This document shows, in pieces, positions 54,711 through 63,436 of a stretch of 64,000 nucleotides of DNA (positions within the stretch are counted from its first letter, which is position 1; every line of letters begins with the position of its first letter). Below the pieces are notes generated by a model. That model was not told where the DNA came from and made no database searches. It saw only the letters and a program-made list of their open reading frames with translations. Where the stretch lies: assembly GCF_000744785.1 (NCBI RefSeq), contig NZ_JQMO01000003.1, positions 5,332,001 through 5,396,000 of the forward strand, read 5' to 3'. This stretch comes from Kitasatospora azatica KCTC 9699. Its GTDB lineage: Bacteria > Actinomycetota > Actinomycetes > Streptomycetales > Streptomycetaceae. A program made the position numbers and the translations under genes.

Positions 54711-55607
54711 CTACGACTCCTTGCTCGTCATACTCGTCCCAATGCTCGCCACCGTCTTCTGCGGTGGCACTTCGGTCAGGGGGAGCGGGTACGGCGGCGG
54801 AGTCCCCCCGAACTCCGGGCAGCTGGCCTGATGGTCGCACCAGTCGCAGAGCCGGTTGCGGGTGGCCGGGAACTCGCCCGTCGCCACCGCCCGGCTGATC
54901 GCCTCCCACAGCGCCAGCAGCTTGCGCTCCACCGCGCGCAGGTCCGCCTCCTCCGGGTCGTAGCTGACCACGTCCCCGCCGCCGCCCAGGTAGACCAACT
55001 GCAGCCGCTTGGGGATCACGCCCTTCCAGCGCCAGACCACCAGCGCGTAGAACTTCATCTGGAACATCGCCTTGCCCTCGAAGTCCCGCGAGGGCGCCCG
55101 GCCGGTCTTGTAGTCGACCAGCCGCACCTCCCCGGTCGGCGCGACGTCGACCCGGTCGATGTAACCACGCAGCTTGAGGCCCGAGTCCAGCACGGTCTCC
55201 ACGTAGAGCTCGCGCTCCACCGGCTCCAGCCGGGTCGGGTCCTCCAGCCTGAACCACTGGGCGGTGAGCTTCTCGGCGTCGGCCAGCCAGCGGGTCAGCT
55301 CGGCGCCGTCCGCGTCCGCGGGAAACAGCTCCGCCAGCTCCGGACGCTCGCCCAGCAGCCGCTCCCACTGCGGACGCAGCAGCTCCAACGCCCGCTCCGG
55401 GGTGCGCTCCGCGGCCGGGTGGTCGAAGAGCCGCTCCAGCACCGCGTGCACCAGGGTGCCCCGGGTGGCCGCCGGGCTCGGCGGCTCCGGCAGCTTGTCG
55501 ATCACCCGCAGCCGGTAGAGCAGCGGGCAGGTCAGGAAATCCCCGGCACGCGAAGGGGAGAGCCCACTGGGCGGCACGGCCTGGCGGGCGGTCTCGGTCT
55601 GCTGCAT
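54711..55607 (-). CDS. RecB-family PD-(D/E)XK nuclease, Fe-S type
   Basis: 298 residues. The nuclease core is GTLVHAVLERLF, RGYIDRVDVAPTGEVRLVDY followed by KTGRAP (the D and DxK residues), and MFQMKFYALV. A Cys in FLTCPLLYRLR and three in LCDWCDHQASCPEF fit the 4Fe-4S arrangement of AddB/Cas4-like nucleases. It resembles stand-alone RecB-like exonucleases conserved in actinobacteria; the biological role is unknown. ATG 55607. The gene runs directly into the response regulator (TAGGTG). Confidence 0.9.
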   Translation of the reverse strand: MQQTETARQAVPPSGLSPSRAGDFLTCPLLYRLRVIDKLPEPPSPAATRGTLVHAVLERLFDHPAAERTPERALELLRPQWERLLGERPELAELFPADADGAELTRWLADAEKLTAQWFRLEDPTRLEPVERELYVETVLDSGLKLRGYIDRVDVAPTGEVRLVDYKTGRAPSRDFEGKAMFQMKFYALVVWRWKGVIPKRLQLVYLGGGGDVVSYDPEEADLRAVERKLLALWEAISRAVATGEFPATRNRLCDWCDHQASCPEFGGTPPPYPLPLTEVPPQKTVASIGTSMTSKES

Positions 55608-55843
55608 ACCCAAGACCCTAGGGGGTCCGACTGCCATCCGGCTGTCAGACCACTCACACGGTCTCCCGGCCGGCGAGCGCCCGGAGGCGAGCCGAGCCCT
55701 CAGGCGAGCCGAGCCCGCAAAACGGGTATGAAGACTTGTACGGGGGGCGCTTCGGCCATCGCGGGCGGAGATCACGTAGCGTGGGCAGCTACCCGCCTGT
55801 CAGGGCAGGGGAATCGGCGGGGACACGACCTGAAGGGGTCACG

Positions 55844-57064
55844 GTGAGCGACACCACGGGGCAGCAGACCTCCCAGCAGCCACCCCAGCGGCCAACCCCG
55901 CCGGGCGGCGGGCCCAAGCAGCCGGACCGCCCGGCCAGCGGCATCCTGATGGGCCGCCCGTTCGGCGTGCCGATCTACGTCACCCCCAGCTGGTTCCTGA
56001 TCGCCGCCCTGATCACCTGGCTCTTCGGCAACCAGCTGGCCACCGTACTGCCCGAGCTGGGCTTCACCCGCTACCTGGTCGCGCTCTCCTTCGCCGTCGC
56101 CTTCTACGGCTCGGTGCTGATCCACGAACTGGCCCACACCCTGGTCGCGCTGCGCTACCGCCTCGGGGTGCGCCGGATCCAGCTGCAGTTCTTCGGCGGC
56201 GTCTCGGAGATCGAGAAGGAGGCCGAAACCCCCGGACGCGAGTTCTGGCTGGCCTTCGTCGGCCCGCTGCTCTCACTGGTGCTCGGCGGCATCTGCTGGC
56301 TGCTGATGGAGCAGGTCGAGCTGTCCAGCGTCCCCGGCGTCCTGCTGGCCGGCCTCACCGTGGCCAACCTGGTGGTCGCCGCCTTCAACCTGCTGCCCGG
56401 CCTGCCACTGGACGGCGGCCGGATGCTGCGCGCCGTGGTCTGGGGCATCACCGGGCGCCCGATGTCCGGCACCCTGGCCGCCGCCTGGACCGGCCGGATG
56501 CTCGCCATCGTGGTCCTGTTCGGCCTGCCCGCCTTCAGCTCGGCCCGGGCCGGCAGCCAGCGCTCCGGCGGTGACGCGCTGCTGGACGCGGCGCTGGCCG
56601 CTGTGCTGGCCGTGGTGATCTGGAACGGCGCGGGCAACGCGGTGCGCAACGCCCGGCTCAAGGAGGCGCTGCCCGGCCTCACCGTGCGCGGCCTGACCCG
56701 CCGGGCGGTCTCGGTCAGCGCCGACACCCCGCTCGCGGAGGCGCTGCGCCAGGCCCGCGAGGCGCAGGCCGGCGCGGTGGTGGTGGCCGACGGCCACGGC
56801 GACCCGATCGCCCTGGTCAAGGAGGCCGCCGTGCTGCAGGTCCCCGAGCACCGCCGCCCCTGGGTGGCCGCCGGGGCGCTGGCCCGCTCACTGGAACCCG
56901 GCCTGCGGTTGGCCGCCGACCTCGACGGCGAGCAACTGCTCGCCGCCCTGCGGGCCACCCCGGCCAGCGAGTACCTGGTCGAGGAGGCGGACGGCACGCT
57001 CTACGGAGTGCTCTCGGTGGCCGACGTCGAGCGCCGGCTCAGCGCGGCGCTCAGCAGGCGGTAA
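55844..57064 (+). CDS. M50 site-2 protease family with CBS domains
   Basis: 406 residues. Several membrane helices surround LIHELAHTLVAL (HExxH zinc site) and FNLLPGLPLDGGRMLRAV (third zinc ligand Asp). Two CBS modules occupy the C-terminal 130 residues (LTRRAVSVSADTPLAEALRQ, GVLSVADVERRLSAAL). Rip3-like intramembrane metalloproteases of this type cleave membrane proteins and may sense nucleotides through CBS. The GTG at 55844 follows GAAGGGG. It is divergent from the RecB-like gene and followed at 47 bp by trmI. Confidence 0.92.
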   Translation: MSDTTGQQTSQQPPQRPTPPGGGPKQPDRPASGILMGRPFGVPIYVTPSWFLIAALITWLFGNQLATVLPELGFTRYLVALSFAVAFYGSVLIHELAHTLVALRYRLGVRRIQLQFFGGVSEIEKEAETPGREFWLAFVGPLLSLVLGGICWLLMEQVELSSVPGVLLAGLTVANLVVAAFNLLPGLPLDGGRMLRAVVWGITGRPMSGTLAAAWTGRMLAIVVLFGLPAFSSARAGSQRSGGDALLDAALAAVLAVVIWNGAGNAVRNARLKEALPGLTVRGLTRRAVSVSADTPLAEALRQAREAQAGAVVVADGHGDPIALVKEAAVLQVPEHRRPWVAAGALARSLEPGLRLAADLDGEQLLAALRATPASEYLVEEADGTLYGVLSVADVERRLSAALSRR

Positions 57065-57111
57065 ACCCTGGTGGTCAGGGCGGCGCCGCAAACCCCTATA
57101 GGATTGTCCGC

Positions 57112-58068
57112 ATGTCCGAACCGACCGGTGCCACCCGCAGGCGGGGGCCATTCACGGTCGGGGACCAGGTTCAGCTGACCGACCCCAAGGGCCGTCACTA
57201 CACGTTCACGCTCGAAGCCGGGAAGAACTTCCACACCCACAAGGGTGCGTTCCCGCACGACGAACTGATCGGCGCCCCCGAGGGCACCGTCGTTCGTACC
57301 ACGGGGAACGTGCCCTACCTCGCGCTGCGACCCCTGCTCCCCGACTACGTCCTGTCCATGCCGCGCGGCGCCGCCGTGATCTACCCCAAGGACGCGGGGC
57401 AGATCCTGGCCATGGCCGACATCTTCGCGGGCGCCCGCGTGGTCGAGGCCGGCGTCGGCTCCGGCGCACTCAGCACCTACCTGCTGCGCGCCGTCGGGGA
57501 CACCGGCATGCTGGCCTCCTACGAGCGCCGCCAGGACTTCGCCGACATCGCCCGGTCCAACGTCGAGCGCTACTTCGGCAGCCCGCACCCGGCCTGGAAG
57601 CTCACCGTCGGCGACCTCCAGGACAACCTGGTGGAGACCGAGGTCGACCGGATCATCCTGGACATGCTGGCGCCCTGGGAGTGCCTGGACGTCGCCGCCA
57701 AGGCGCTCGTCCCCGGCGGCCTGATCTGCTGCTACGTGGCCACCACCACCCAGCTCTCGCGCACCGTCGAGGCGCTGCGCGAGCACGGCACCTTCACCGA
57801 GCCGCAGTCCTGGGAGACCATGGTCCGCACCTGGCACGTGGAGGGCCTGGCGGTCCGCCCCGACCACCGGATGATCGGCCACACCGGCTTCCTGCTCACC
57901 AGCCGCCGGCTGGCCGACGGCGTCGAGCCGCCGCTGCGCCGTCGCCGCCCCGCCAAGGGCGCCTACGGCGAGGACTACGACAACGGCGGCGCCGAGCCGA
58001 GCCTGGCCGAGCGGGCCGCCGCCCGCGCCGCGGCCAAGGCGGCCACCCCGGTCATCGACCAGGACTGA
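57112..58068 (+). CDS. trmI: tRNA (adenine-58-N1)-methyltransferase
   Basis: 318 residues. An N-terminal beta domain (FTVGDQVQLTDPKGRHYTFT) precedes a class I methyltransferase domain: VVEAGVGSGALSTYLLRAVG is motif I, ERRQDFADIARSNVE follows, and DRIILDMLAPWE contains the catalytic-site Asp. TrmI makes m1A58 in the T loop of tRNAs; in actinobacteria it is a homotetramer and is usually linked to the proteasome gene cluster, as here. The basic C-terminal tail is variable. ATG 57112. Confidence 0.95.
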   Translation: MSEPTGATRRRGPFTVGDQVQLTDPKGRHYTFTLEAGKNFHTHKGAFPHDELIGAPEGTVVRTTGNVPYLALRPLLPDYVLSMPRGAAVIYPKDAGQILAMADIFAGARVVEAGVGSGALSTYLLRAVGDTGMLASYERRQDFADIARSNVERYFGSPHPAWKLTVGDLQDNLVETEVDRIILDMLAPWECLDVAAKALVPGGLICCYVATTTQLSRTVEALREHGTFTEPQSWETMVRTWHVEGLAVRPDHRMIGHTGFLLTSRRLADGVEPPLRRRRPAKGAYGEDYDNGGAEPSLAERAAARAAAKAATPVIDQD

Positions 58069-58164
58069 GCGCGCCGTCCGGACCGGCACCGAGCCCGCTG
58101 TTCGACCGGCGACTCAACTGGCGGCCGAGCCCGCTGTTCAACTGACGGCCCGGCCCCTGTTCAA

Positions 58165-58197
58165 CTGAAGGCCCATCGGAATCCGATGGGCCTTCAG
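58165..58197 (+). terminator. Hairpin after trmI
   Basis: CTGAAGGCCCATCGGA (58165-58180) and its perfect complement (58182-58197) leave one central base. Upstream, GAGCCCGCTGTTC-type repeats (58092, 58128 and a decayed copy) fill the gap. Confidence 0.85.
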
Positions 58198-58295
58198 CAT
58201 GTCCCGGTCACCCGCCCCCCAGTGCGGATAGAGCACCTGTGATGTGCGACGATGCTCGCCACACCCGTACACCCCGGCGCCTGGAGGGGACCTCT

Positions 58296-58919
58296 TTGCC
58301 CGACGCAGTCGACGCAGCGGACGAAGCACGCCACCCGGCCCAGCCCGCCCCGGCCCGCTCCGGACCCTGGCGTTGGACCGCCGTCGCCGCCGGCTGCGCC
58401 GCCCTGGTGGCCGGCACCCTGGCCGCCGCCCCCACCGTCCAGCCGGTGGGCCCCGCCAGCGCGGCCGGCAGCACCTCGAGCACCCCCAGCACTCCCAGGC
58501 CACTGCCCGCGAGCAGCGCCCCGGACCCCGCCAAGGCCCAGCTGCCGCTGGACTGCGGCCCGCTTCCCATCAAGGTCTCGGTCAGCTTCGCCGCCGACCT
58601 CGGCGACGGCATCCCCGCCACCGTGGTCGCCGCACACTGCCAGGCCGGCAGCGGCACCGCCCCCGACGGCGTCTTCGTGCTCACCGCCGGACCCGACGGA
58701 CAGCCCGCGGTGCACGACACCCTGGTCCGCTGGCAGGAGGGTCTGACCGTGACCCGGCTCGCGCTGCGCTCCGACGGCACCCTCACCGCCCGCGCCCAGG
58801 GCTACTCCACCCCGGACATCCCGCGCTGCTGCCCCGACCTCAACGTGGAGCTCAACTGGGCCCGCCACGGCGGCTCCTACACCCGCACCGAGCGGAGCGT
58901 CCCGGCGACCTCCACCTGA
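58296..58919 (+). CDS. Small secreted or membrane-anchored hypothetical protein
   Basis: 207 residues from a TTG at 58296, supported by GGAGGGG six bases upstream. A basic/Pro-rich N terminus leads to a hydrophobic segment (about 27-50), a Ser/Thr/Pro linker, and a globular part with four Cys (LDCGPLPIKVSVSF, VAAHCQAGSG, RCCPDLNVELNW). It should be outside the membrane with disulphides. No family is recognised beyond conservation next to the proteasome cluster. Its ACCTGA end is repeated twice at 12-bp intervals downstream. Confidence 0.7.
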   Translation: MPDAVDAADEARHPAQPAPARSGPWRWTAVAAGCAALVAGTLAAAPTVQPVGPASAAGSTSSTPSTPRPLPASSAPDPAKAQLPLDCGPLPIKVSVSFAADLGDGIPATVVAAHCQAGSGTAPDGVFVLTAGPDGQPAVHDTLVRWQEGLTVTRLALRSDGTLTARAQGYSTPDIPRCCPDLNVELNWARHGGSYTRTERSVPATST

Positions 58920-58943
58920 GGCCCGACCTGACGCCCGACCTGA
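58914..58943. repeat. 12-bp stop-codon-containing repeat
   Basis: ACCTGA, the last codon and stop of the secreted protein gene (58914-58919), recurs at 58926-58931 and 58938-58943 in a 12-bp unit (CGCCCGACCTGA). Confidence 0.9.
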
Positions 58944-58972
58944 CGCAGCGCCAACGTTGTGGCGGGCAGCCG

Positions 58973-59275
58973 TCAGTCGGCGTCCGGCCCGTACACCTCG
59001 ACCCGGTCGCTCACCCGGCGCACGTGGATGCAGTCGCCCGGGCACTCCTTCGCCGAGTCCACCACGTCCTGAAGCAGCGTCAGCGGGACCGGCGCGGTCT
59101 CGCCCGGCTGCTGGCGCAACTCGTCGTCGTCGCCCTTCACATAGGCGAGCCCGTCGATGTCCAGCTCGAAGACCTCCGGCGCGTACTGGGCACAGATCCC
59201 GTCGCCGGTGCACAGGTCCTGATCGATCCACACCTCAAGCGGCTCGGCGGCGCCCGCCCCACTGGTCACTGACAT
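58973..59275 (-). CDS. Ferredoxin (3Fe-4S/4Fe-4S type)
   Basis: 100 residues. VWIDQDLCTGDGICAQYAPE and SAKECPGDCIHV provide cluster cysteines in the pattern of single-cluster actinobacterial ferredoxins, with an Asp/Gly at the position often replaced in 3Fe-4S types. It carries electrons to redox enzymes such as cytochromes P450; the partner is unknown. The ATG at 59275 has AGGAG five bases upstream and is preferred to an ATG/GTG 24 bases further out. Divergent from arc. Confidence 0.9.
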   Translation of the reverse strand: MSVTSGAGAAEPLEVWIDQDLCTGDGICAQYAPEVFELDIDGLAYVKGDDDELRQQPGETAPVPLTLLQDVVDSAKECPGDCIHVRRVSDRVEVYGPDAD

Positions 59276-59433
59276 CGGCTCCTGCCCAGAAACGGTCACG
59301 ATCGGGTATTGACTCGCTCGACCCTACATCTCGTCCGCTTTCCGAGCGTGTGCGGTGGGTATCTCTGAGCCAGAGGGGAAGCACACTCGGGTGAAGATCG
59401 GACACACCCCTTCCGTCTTTCTTGATCTAGGGG

Positions 59434-59461
59434 TTTACACGACCCCTGGTGCAGGTAGGGT
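59434..59461 (+). promoter_or_regulatory. Probable arc promoter
   Basis: TTTACA (59434-59439) and TAGGGT (59456-59461) are separated by 16 bases, close to the vegetative consensus in Streptomyces. GGGGT...ACCCC arms (59430-59434, 59442-59446) flank the -35 box. Confidence 0.55.
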
Positions 59462-59497
59462 CTGGAAGCATCCCGCTCCCCGGAGGAGGTGAGGACC

Positions 59498-61264
59498 GTG
59501 GCAGCCCACGATGACGACTACAACCGCAGTGCCGGCAAGCCCGCCCGTGGTTCCGACGAGGCCGCACAGGTCTCGTACCTGGAGCAGGAGATCGCCGTGC
59601 TGCGTCGCAAGCTGGCCGAATCGCCGCGCTCTTCGAGGATTCTCGAAGACCGGATCGTCGAGCTCCAGACCAACCTGGCCGGAGTGACCGCTCAGAACGA
59701 GCGACTCGCCGCCACCCTGCGCGAGGCCCGCGACCAGATCGTGGCCCTCAAGGAGGAAGTGGACCGGCTGGCCCAGCCCCCCGCCGGATTCGGCACCTTC
59801 CTCAGTCAGAACGAGGACGGCACCGCCGACATCTTCACCGGGGGCCGCAAGCTTCGGGTGAACGTCAGCCCCACCATCGACCTGGACGAGCTGCGGCGCG
59901 GACAGGAAGTGCTGCTCAACGAGGCACTCAACATCGTCGACGCCTTCGCCTTCGAGTCGATCGGCGACCTGGTCACGCTCAAGGAGGTGCTGGAGGACGG
60001 CGAGCGCGCGCTGGTCGTCGGCCACACCGACGAGGAGCGGGTGGTCCGCCTCGCCGAACCGCTGCGTGACATCACGCTGCGCCCCGGTGACGCACTGCTG
60101 CTGGAGTCCCGCTCCGGCTACGTCTACGAGGTCGTGCCCAAGGCCGAGGTCGAGGAACTGGTCCTCGAAGAGGTCCCGGACATCGACTACAGCCAGATCG
60201 GTGGCCTGGCCAACCAGATCGAGCAGATCCGCGACGCGGTCGAGCTGCCCTACCTGCACGCCGACCTCTTCAAGGAGTACGAGCTGCGCCCGCCCAAGGG
60301 CGTCCTGCTCTACGGTCCGCCCGGCTGCGGCAAGACGCTGATCGCCAAGGCGGTCGCCAACTCGCTGGCCAAGAAGGTCGCCGAGGTGACCGGCCGGCCG
60401 CAGGGCAAGAGCTACTTCCTCAACATCAAGGGCCCCGAGCTGCTCAACAAGTACGTCGGCGAGACCGAGCGGCAGATCCGCCTGGTCTTCCAGCGGGCCC
60501 GCGAGAAGGCCAGCGAGGGCACACCCGTCATCGTCTTCTTCGACGAGATGGAGTCGCTCTTCCGCACCCGCGGCTCCGGCGTCAGCTCGGACGTGGAGAA
60601 CACCATCGTCCCCCAGCTGCTCGCCGAGATCGACGGCGTGGAGGGCCTGGAGAACGTCATCGTGATCGGCGCCTCGAACCGCGAGGACATGATCGACCCC
60701 GCGATCCTGCGACCCGGACGCCTCGACGTCAAGATCAAGATCGAGCGCCCGGACGCCGAGGCGGCCAAGGACATCTTCACCAAGTACCTGAAGAACTCGC
60801 TGCCCTTCCACCCCGACGACATCAAGGAGCACGACGGCTCGGTGGACACCACCGTCGGCGCCATGATCCAGGCCGTGGTGGAGCGGATGTACACCGAGAC
60901 CGAGGAGAACCGCTTCCTGGAGGTCACCTACGCCAACGGTGACAAGGAGGTCCTGTACTTCAAGGACTTCAACTCCGGCGCCATGATCCAGAACATCGTG
61001 GACCGGGCCAAGAAGATGGCGATCAAGGACTTCCTCGACCACGGCCAGCGCGGCCTTCGCGTCTCCCACCTGCTCGCGGCCTGCGTCGACGAGTTCAAGG
61101 AGAACGAGGACCTGCCCAACACCACCAACCCGGACGACTGGGCCCGGATCTCCGGCAAGAAGGGCGAGCGGATCGTCTTCATCCGCACCCTGGTCACCGG
61201 CAAGCAGGGTGCCGAGTCCGGCCGTTCCATCGACACCGTCGCCAACACCGGGCAGTACCTGTGA
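59498..61264 (+). CDS. arc: Proteasome-associated AAA ATPase
   Basis: 588 residues. An N-terminal coiled coil (YLEQEIAVLRRKLAESPRSS and on) that binds Pup, OB domains, then one AAA module with Walker A GPPGCGKTLIAKA, Walker B VIVFFDEMESLF, and the arginine-finger region RPGRLDVKIKIER. The C terminus ends GQYL, the docking tail for the 20S proteasome. The hexamer unfolds pupylated proteins and feeds them to PrcAB. GTG 59498 with GGAGGAGG eight bases upstream is preferred to the GTG at 59489. Called Mpa in mycobacteria. Confidence 0.97.
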   Translation: MAAHDDDYNRSAGKPARGSDEAAQVSYLEQEIAVLRRKLAESPRSSRILEDRIVELQTNLAGVTAQNERLAATLREARDQIVALKEEVDRLAQPPAGFGTFLSQNEDGTADIFTGGRKLRVNVSPTIDLDELRRGQEVLLNEALNIVDAFAFESIGDLVTLKEVLEDGERALVVGHTDEERVVRLAEPLRDITLRPGDALLLESRSGYVYEVVPKAEVEELVLEEVPDIDYSQIGGLANQIEQIRDAVELPYLHADLFKEYELRPPKGVLLYGPPGCGKTLIAKAVANSLAKKVAEVTGRPQGKSYFLNIKGPELLNKYVGETERQIRLVFQRAREKASEGTPVIVFFDEMESLFRTRGSGVSSDVENTIVPQLLAEIDGVEGLENVIVIGASNREDMIDPAILRPGRLDVKIKIERPDAEAAKDIFTKYLKNSLPFHPDDIKEHDGSVDTTVGAMIQAVVERMYTETEENRFLEVTYANGDKEVLYFKDFNSGAMIQNIVDRAKKMAIKDFLDHGQRGLRVSHLLAACVDEFKENEDLPNTTNPDDWARISGKKGERIVFIRTLVTGKQGAESGRSIDTVANTGQYL

Positions 61265-61282
61265 CCACGTTCTAGGCTCGAC

Positions 61283-61318
61283 CCGCGGCTGACGGATCCG
61301 ACGCTCCGTCAGCCGCGG
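61283..61318 (+). terminator. Terminator between arc and dop
   Basis: A perfect 14-bp stem, CCGCGGCTGACGGA (61283-61296) with 61305-61318, 8-base loop. It suggests arc is transcribed apart from dop-pup-prcB. Confidence 0.85.
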
Positions 61319-61366
61319 CGCTTACCGCAGCGACGTCGGTGGGTCAGGACGGGCAAGGAGGGCCGC

Positions 61367-62878
61367 ATGACCGTAAGGCGCGTGATGGGCATCGAGACCG
61401 AGTACGGGATCTCCGTACCCGGGCACCCCAACGCCAACGCCATGCTCACCTCGTCCCAGATCGTCAACGCCTACGCGGCGGCGATGCACCGGGCGCGCCG
61501 CGCCCGCTGGGACTTCGAGGAGGAGAACCCGCTGCGCGACGCCAGGGGCTTCGACCTGGCCCGCGAGGTGGCGGACGCCAGCCAGCTGACCGACGAGGAC
61601 ATCGGCCTGGCCAACATCATCCTCACCAACGGCGCCCGCTTCTACGTCGACCACGCGCACCCCGAGTACAGCTCGCCCGAGGTGACCAACCCGCGCGACG
61701 CCGTGCTCTGGGACAAGGCCGGCGAGCGGATCATGGCCGAGGCGGCAGCCCGCGCCCTGGAACTGCCCAACGGGCAGAACATCCACCTCTACAAGAACAA
61801 CACCGACAACAAGGGCGCCTCCTACGGCACCCACGAGAACTACCTGATGCAGCGGGCCACCCCGTTCGCCGACATCGTCCGCCACCTCACCCCCTTCTTC
61901 GTCTCCCGCCAGGTGGTCACCGGGGCCGGCCGGGTCGGCATCGGCCAGGACGGCTCCGCCAACGGCTTCCAGATCAGCCAGCGGGCCGACTACTTCGAGG
62001 TCGAGGTCGGCCTCGAGACCACCCTCAAGCGCCCGATCATCAACACCCGGGACGAACCGCACGCGGACGCCGACAAGTACCGCCGGCTGCACGTGATCAT
62101 CGGCGACGCCAACCTGTCCGAGATCTCCACCTACCTCAAACTGGGCACCACCTCGCTGGTGCTCGCGATGATCGAGGAGGGGTTCATCGCGGTCGACCTC
62201 GCCGTCGACCAGCCGGTGCGCACCCTGCACCGGGTCTCCCACGACCCCTCGCTGCAGTACCTGATCACGCTGCGCAACGGCCGCAAACTCACCGCCGTGC
62301 AGCTCCAGATGGAGTACTTCGAGCTGGCCCGCAAGTACGTCGAGGACCGCTACGGCGCCGACGCCGACGAGCAGACCAAGGACATCCTGGTCCGCTGGGA
62401 GGACGTGCTCGGCCGGCTGGAGCGCGACCCGATGAGCCTGTCCAAGCAGCTCGACTGGATCGCCAAGAAGGAGCTGCTGGAGGGCTACCGCCAGCGCGAC
62501 GGCCTGGACTGGGACAACCCCCGACTGCACCTGGTCGACCTGCAGTACAGCGACGTGCGGGCCGAGAAGGGCCTCTACAACCGCCTGGTCGCCCGCGGCC
62601 GGTTCGAGCGGCTGGTCACCGAGGAGGACGTGCTGCGCGCCGTCCACAAGCCCCCGGAGGACACCCGCGCCTACTTCCGCGGCCGCTGCCTGGAGCAGTA
62701 CGCCGAGCACGTCGCGGCCGCCTCCTGGGACTCCGTCATCTTCGACCTGCCGGGCCGTGACTCGCTGCAACGGGTCCCCACCCTGGAGCCGCTGCGCGGC
62801 ACCCGCAACCACGTCAAGGAACTGCTGGACCGCTGCCGCACCGCCGAGGACCTGGTCCGGGTCCTTTCCGGTGGGTGA
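61367..62878 (+). CDS. dop: Depupylase/deamidase
   Basis: 503 residues, Dop length. The N-terminal MGIETEYGISVPGHPNANAM includes the ATP/Mg-binding Glu and is characteristic; the Dop-loop region and DHAHPEYSSPEVTNPRDAVL with its catalytic-site Asp follow, and the fold is that of carboxylate-amine ligases. Dop converts the C-terminal Gln of Pup to Glu and also removes Pup from substrates. It lies just upstream of pup, whose Gln end requires it. ATG 61367 follows AGGAGGG. Confidence 0.96.
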   Translation: MTVRRVMGIETEYGISVPGHPNANAMLTSSQIVNAYAAAMHRARRARWDFEEENPLRDARGFDLAREVADASQLTDEDIGLANIILTNGARFYVDHAHPEYSSPEVTNPRDAVLWDKAGERIMAEAAARALELPNGQNIHLYKNNTDNKGASYGTHENYLMQRATPFADIVRHLTPFFVSRQVVTGAGRVGIGQDGSANGFQISQRADYFEVEVGLETTLKRPIINTRDEPHADADKYRRLHVIIGDANLSEISTYLKLGTTSLVLAMIEEGFIAVDLAVDQPVRTLHRVSHDPSLQYLITLRNGRKLTAVQLQMEYFELARKYVEDRYGADADEQTKDILVRWEDVLGRLERDPMSLSKQLDWIAKKELLEGYRQRDGLDWDNPRLHLVDLQYSDVRAEKGLYNRLVARGRFERLVTEEDVLRAVHKPPEDTRAYFRGRCLEQYAEHVAAASWDSVIFDLPGRDSLQRVPTLEPLRGTRNHVKELLDRCRTAEDLVRVLSGG

Positions 62879-62982
62879 CTGATCCGCAACCTTGGGTGAA
62901 AGGTCCACTGACGGGGAATCATCCTGGTGTGGCTCGAACGTTCCACTACTAGACCGACCGACGATGCAGAGGGGTGAGGGAC

Positions 62983-63201
62983 ATGGCGACCAAGGACACC
63001 GGCGGCGGCCAGCAGCGGGCCAACCGCTCCACCGAGGAGACCGAAGAGCAGGTCGCGGAGGCGCAGCAGAGCGAGGAGCTCAAGGAGCGCCAGGAGAAGC
63101 TGAACGACGACGTGGACGCGGTTCTGGACGAAATTGACGAAGTCCTCGAGTCGAACGCCGAGGATTTCGTTCGCGGCTTCGTTCAAAAGGGCGGCCAGTA
63201 A
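62983..63201 (+). CDS. pup: Prokaryotic ubiquitin-like protein Pup
   Basis: 72 residues, highly charged, with the conserved helical C-terminal half (NDDVDAVLDEIDEVLESNAE, then DFVRGFVQKGG) ending in Gly-Gly-Gln. The final Gln is deamidated to Glu by Dop before ligation to lysines by PafA (not in the window). The ATG at 62983 follows GAGGGGTGAGGG. A hairpin follows in the 235-bp gap to prcB. Confidence 0.97.
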   Translation: MATKDTGGGQQRANRSTEETEEQVAEAQQSEELKERQEKLNDDVDAVLDEIDEVLESNAEDFVRGFVQKGGQ

Positions 63202-63268
63202 GTAATTCCGCGCGCCCGGCGAGAGCGTTCTCGCGGCGCACACGAATTGTCCGGTCACTGACCGCGGA

Positions 63269-63300
63269 GCGCCGCAGGCGTGGCTCCACGCCTGCGGCGC
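63269..63300 (+). terminator. Hairpin between pup and prcB
   Basis: GCGCCGCAGGCGTGG (63269-63283) and its perfect complement (63286-63300) leave two central bases. It could end or attenuate pup transcripts before prcB. The rest of the gap holds no supported gene. Confidence 0.75.
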
Positions 63301-63436
63301 GGCGTTCGCCGACAGCTGCGCAATTCGTCTCGAAGGCCGGGTCCGAGCATGTGGATCACCACCTCGAAACGGGTAGGGTCCATGGCATCGGGCCCGACGC
63401 GCTCCGGCGGGCTGCCGACTACCTGGAAGGAATCGT

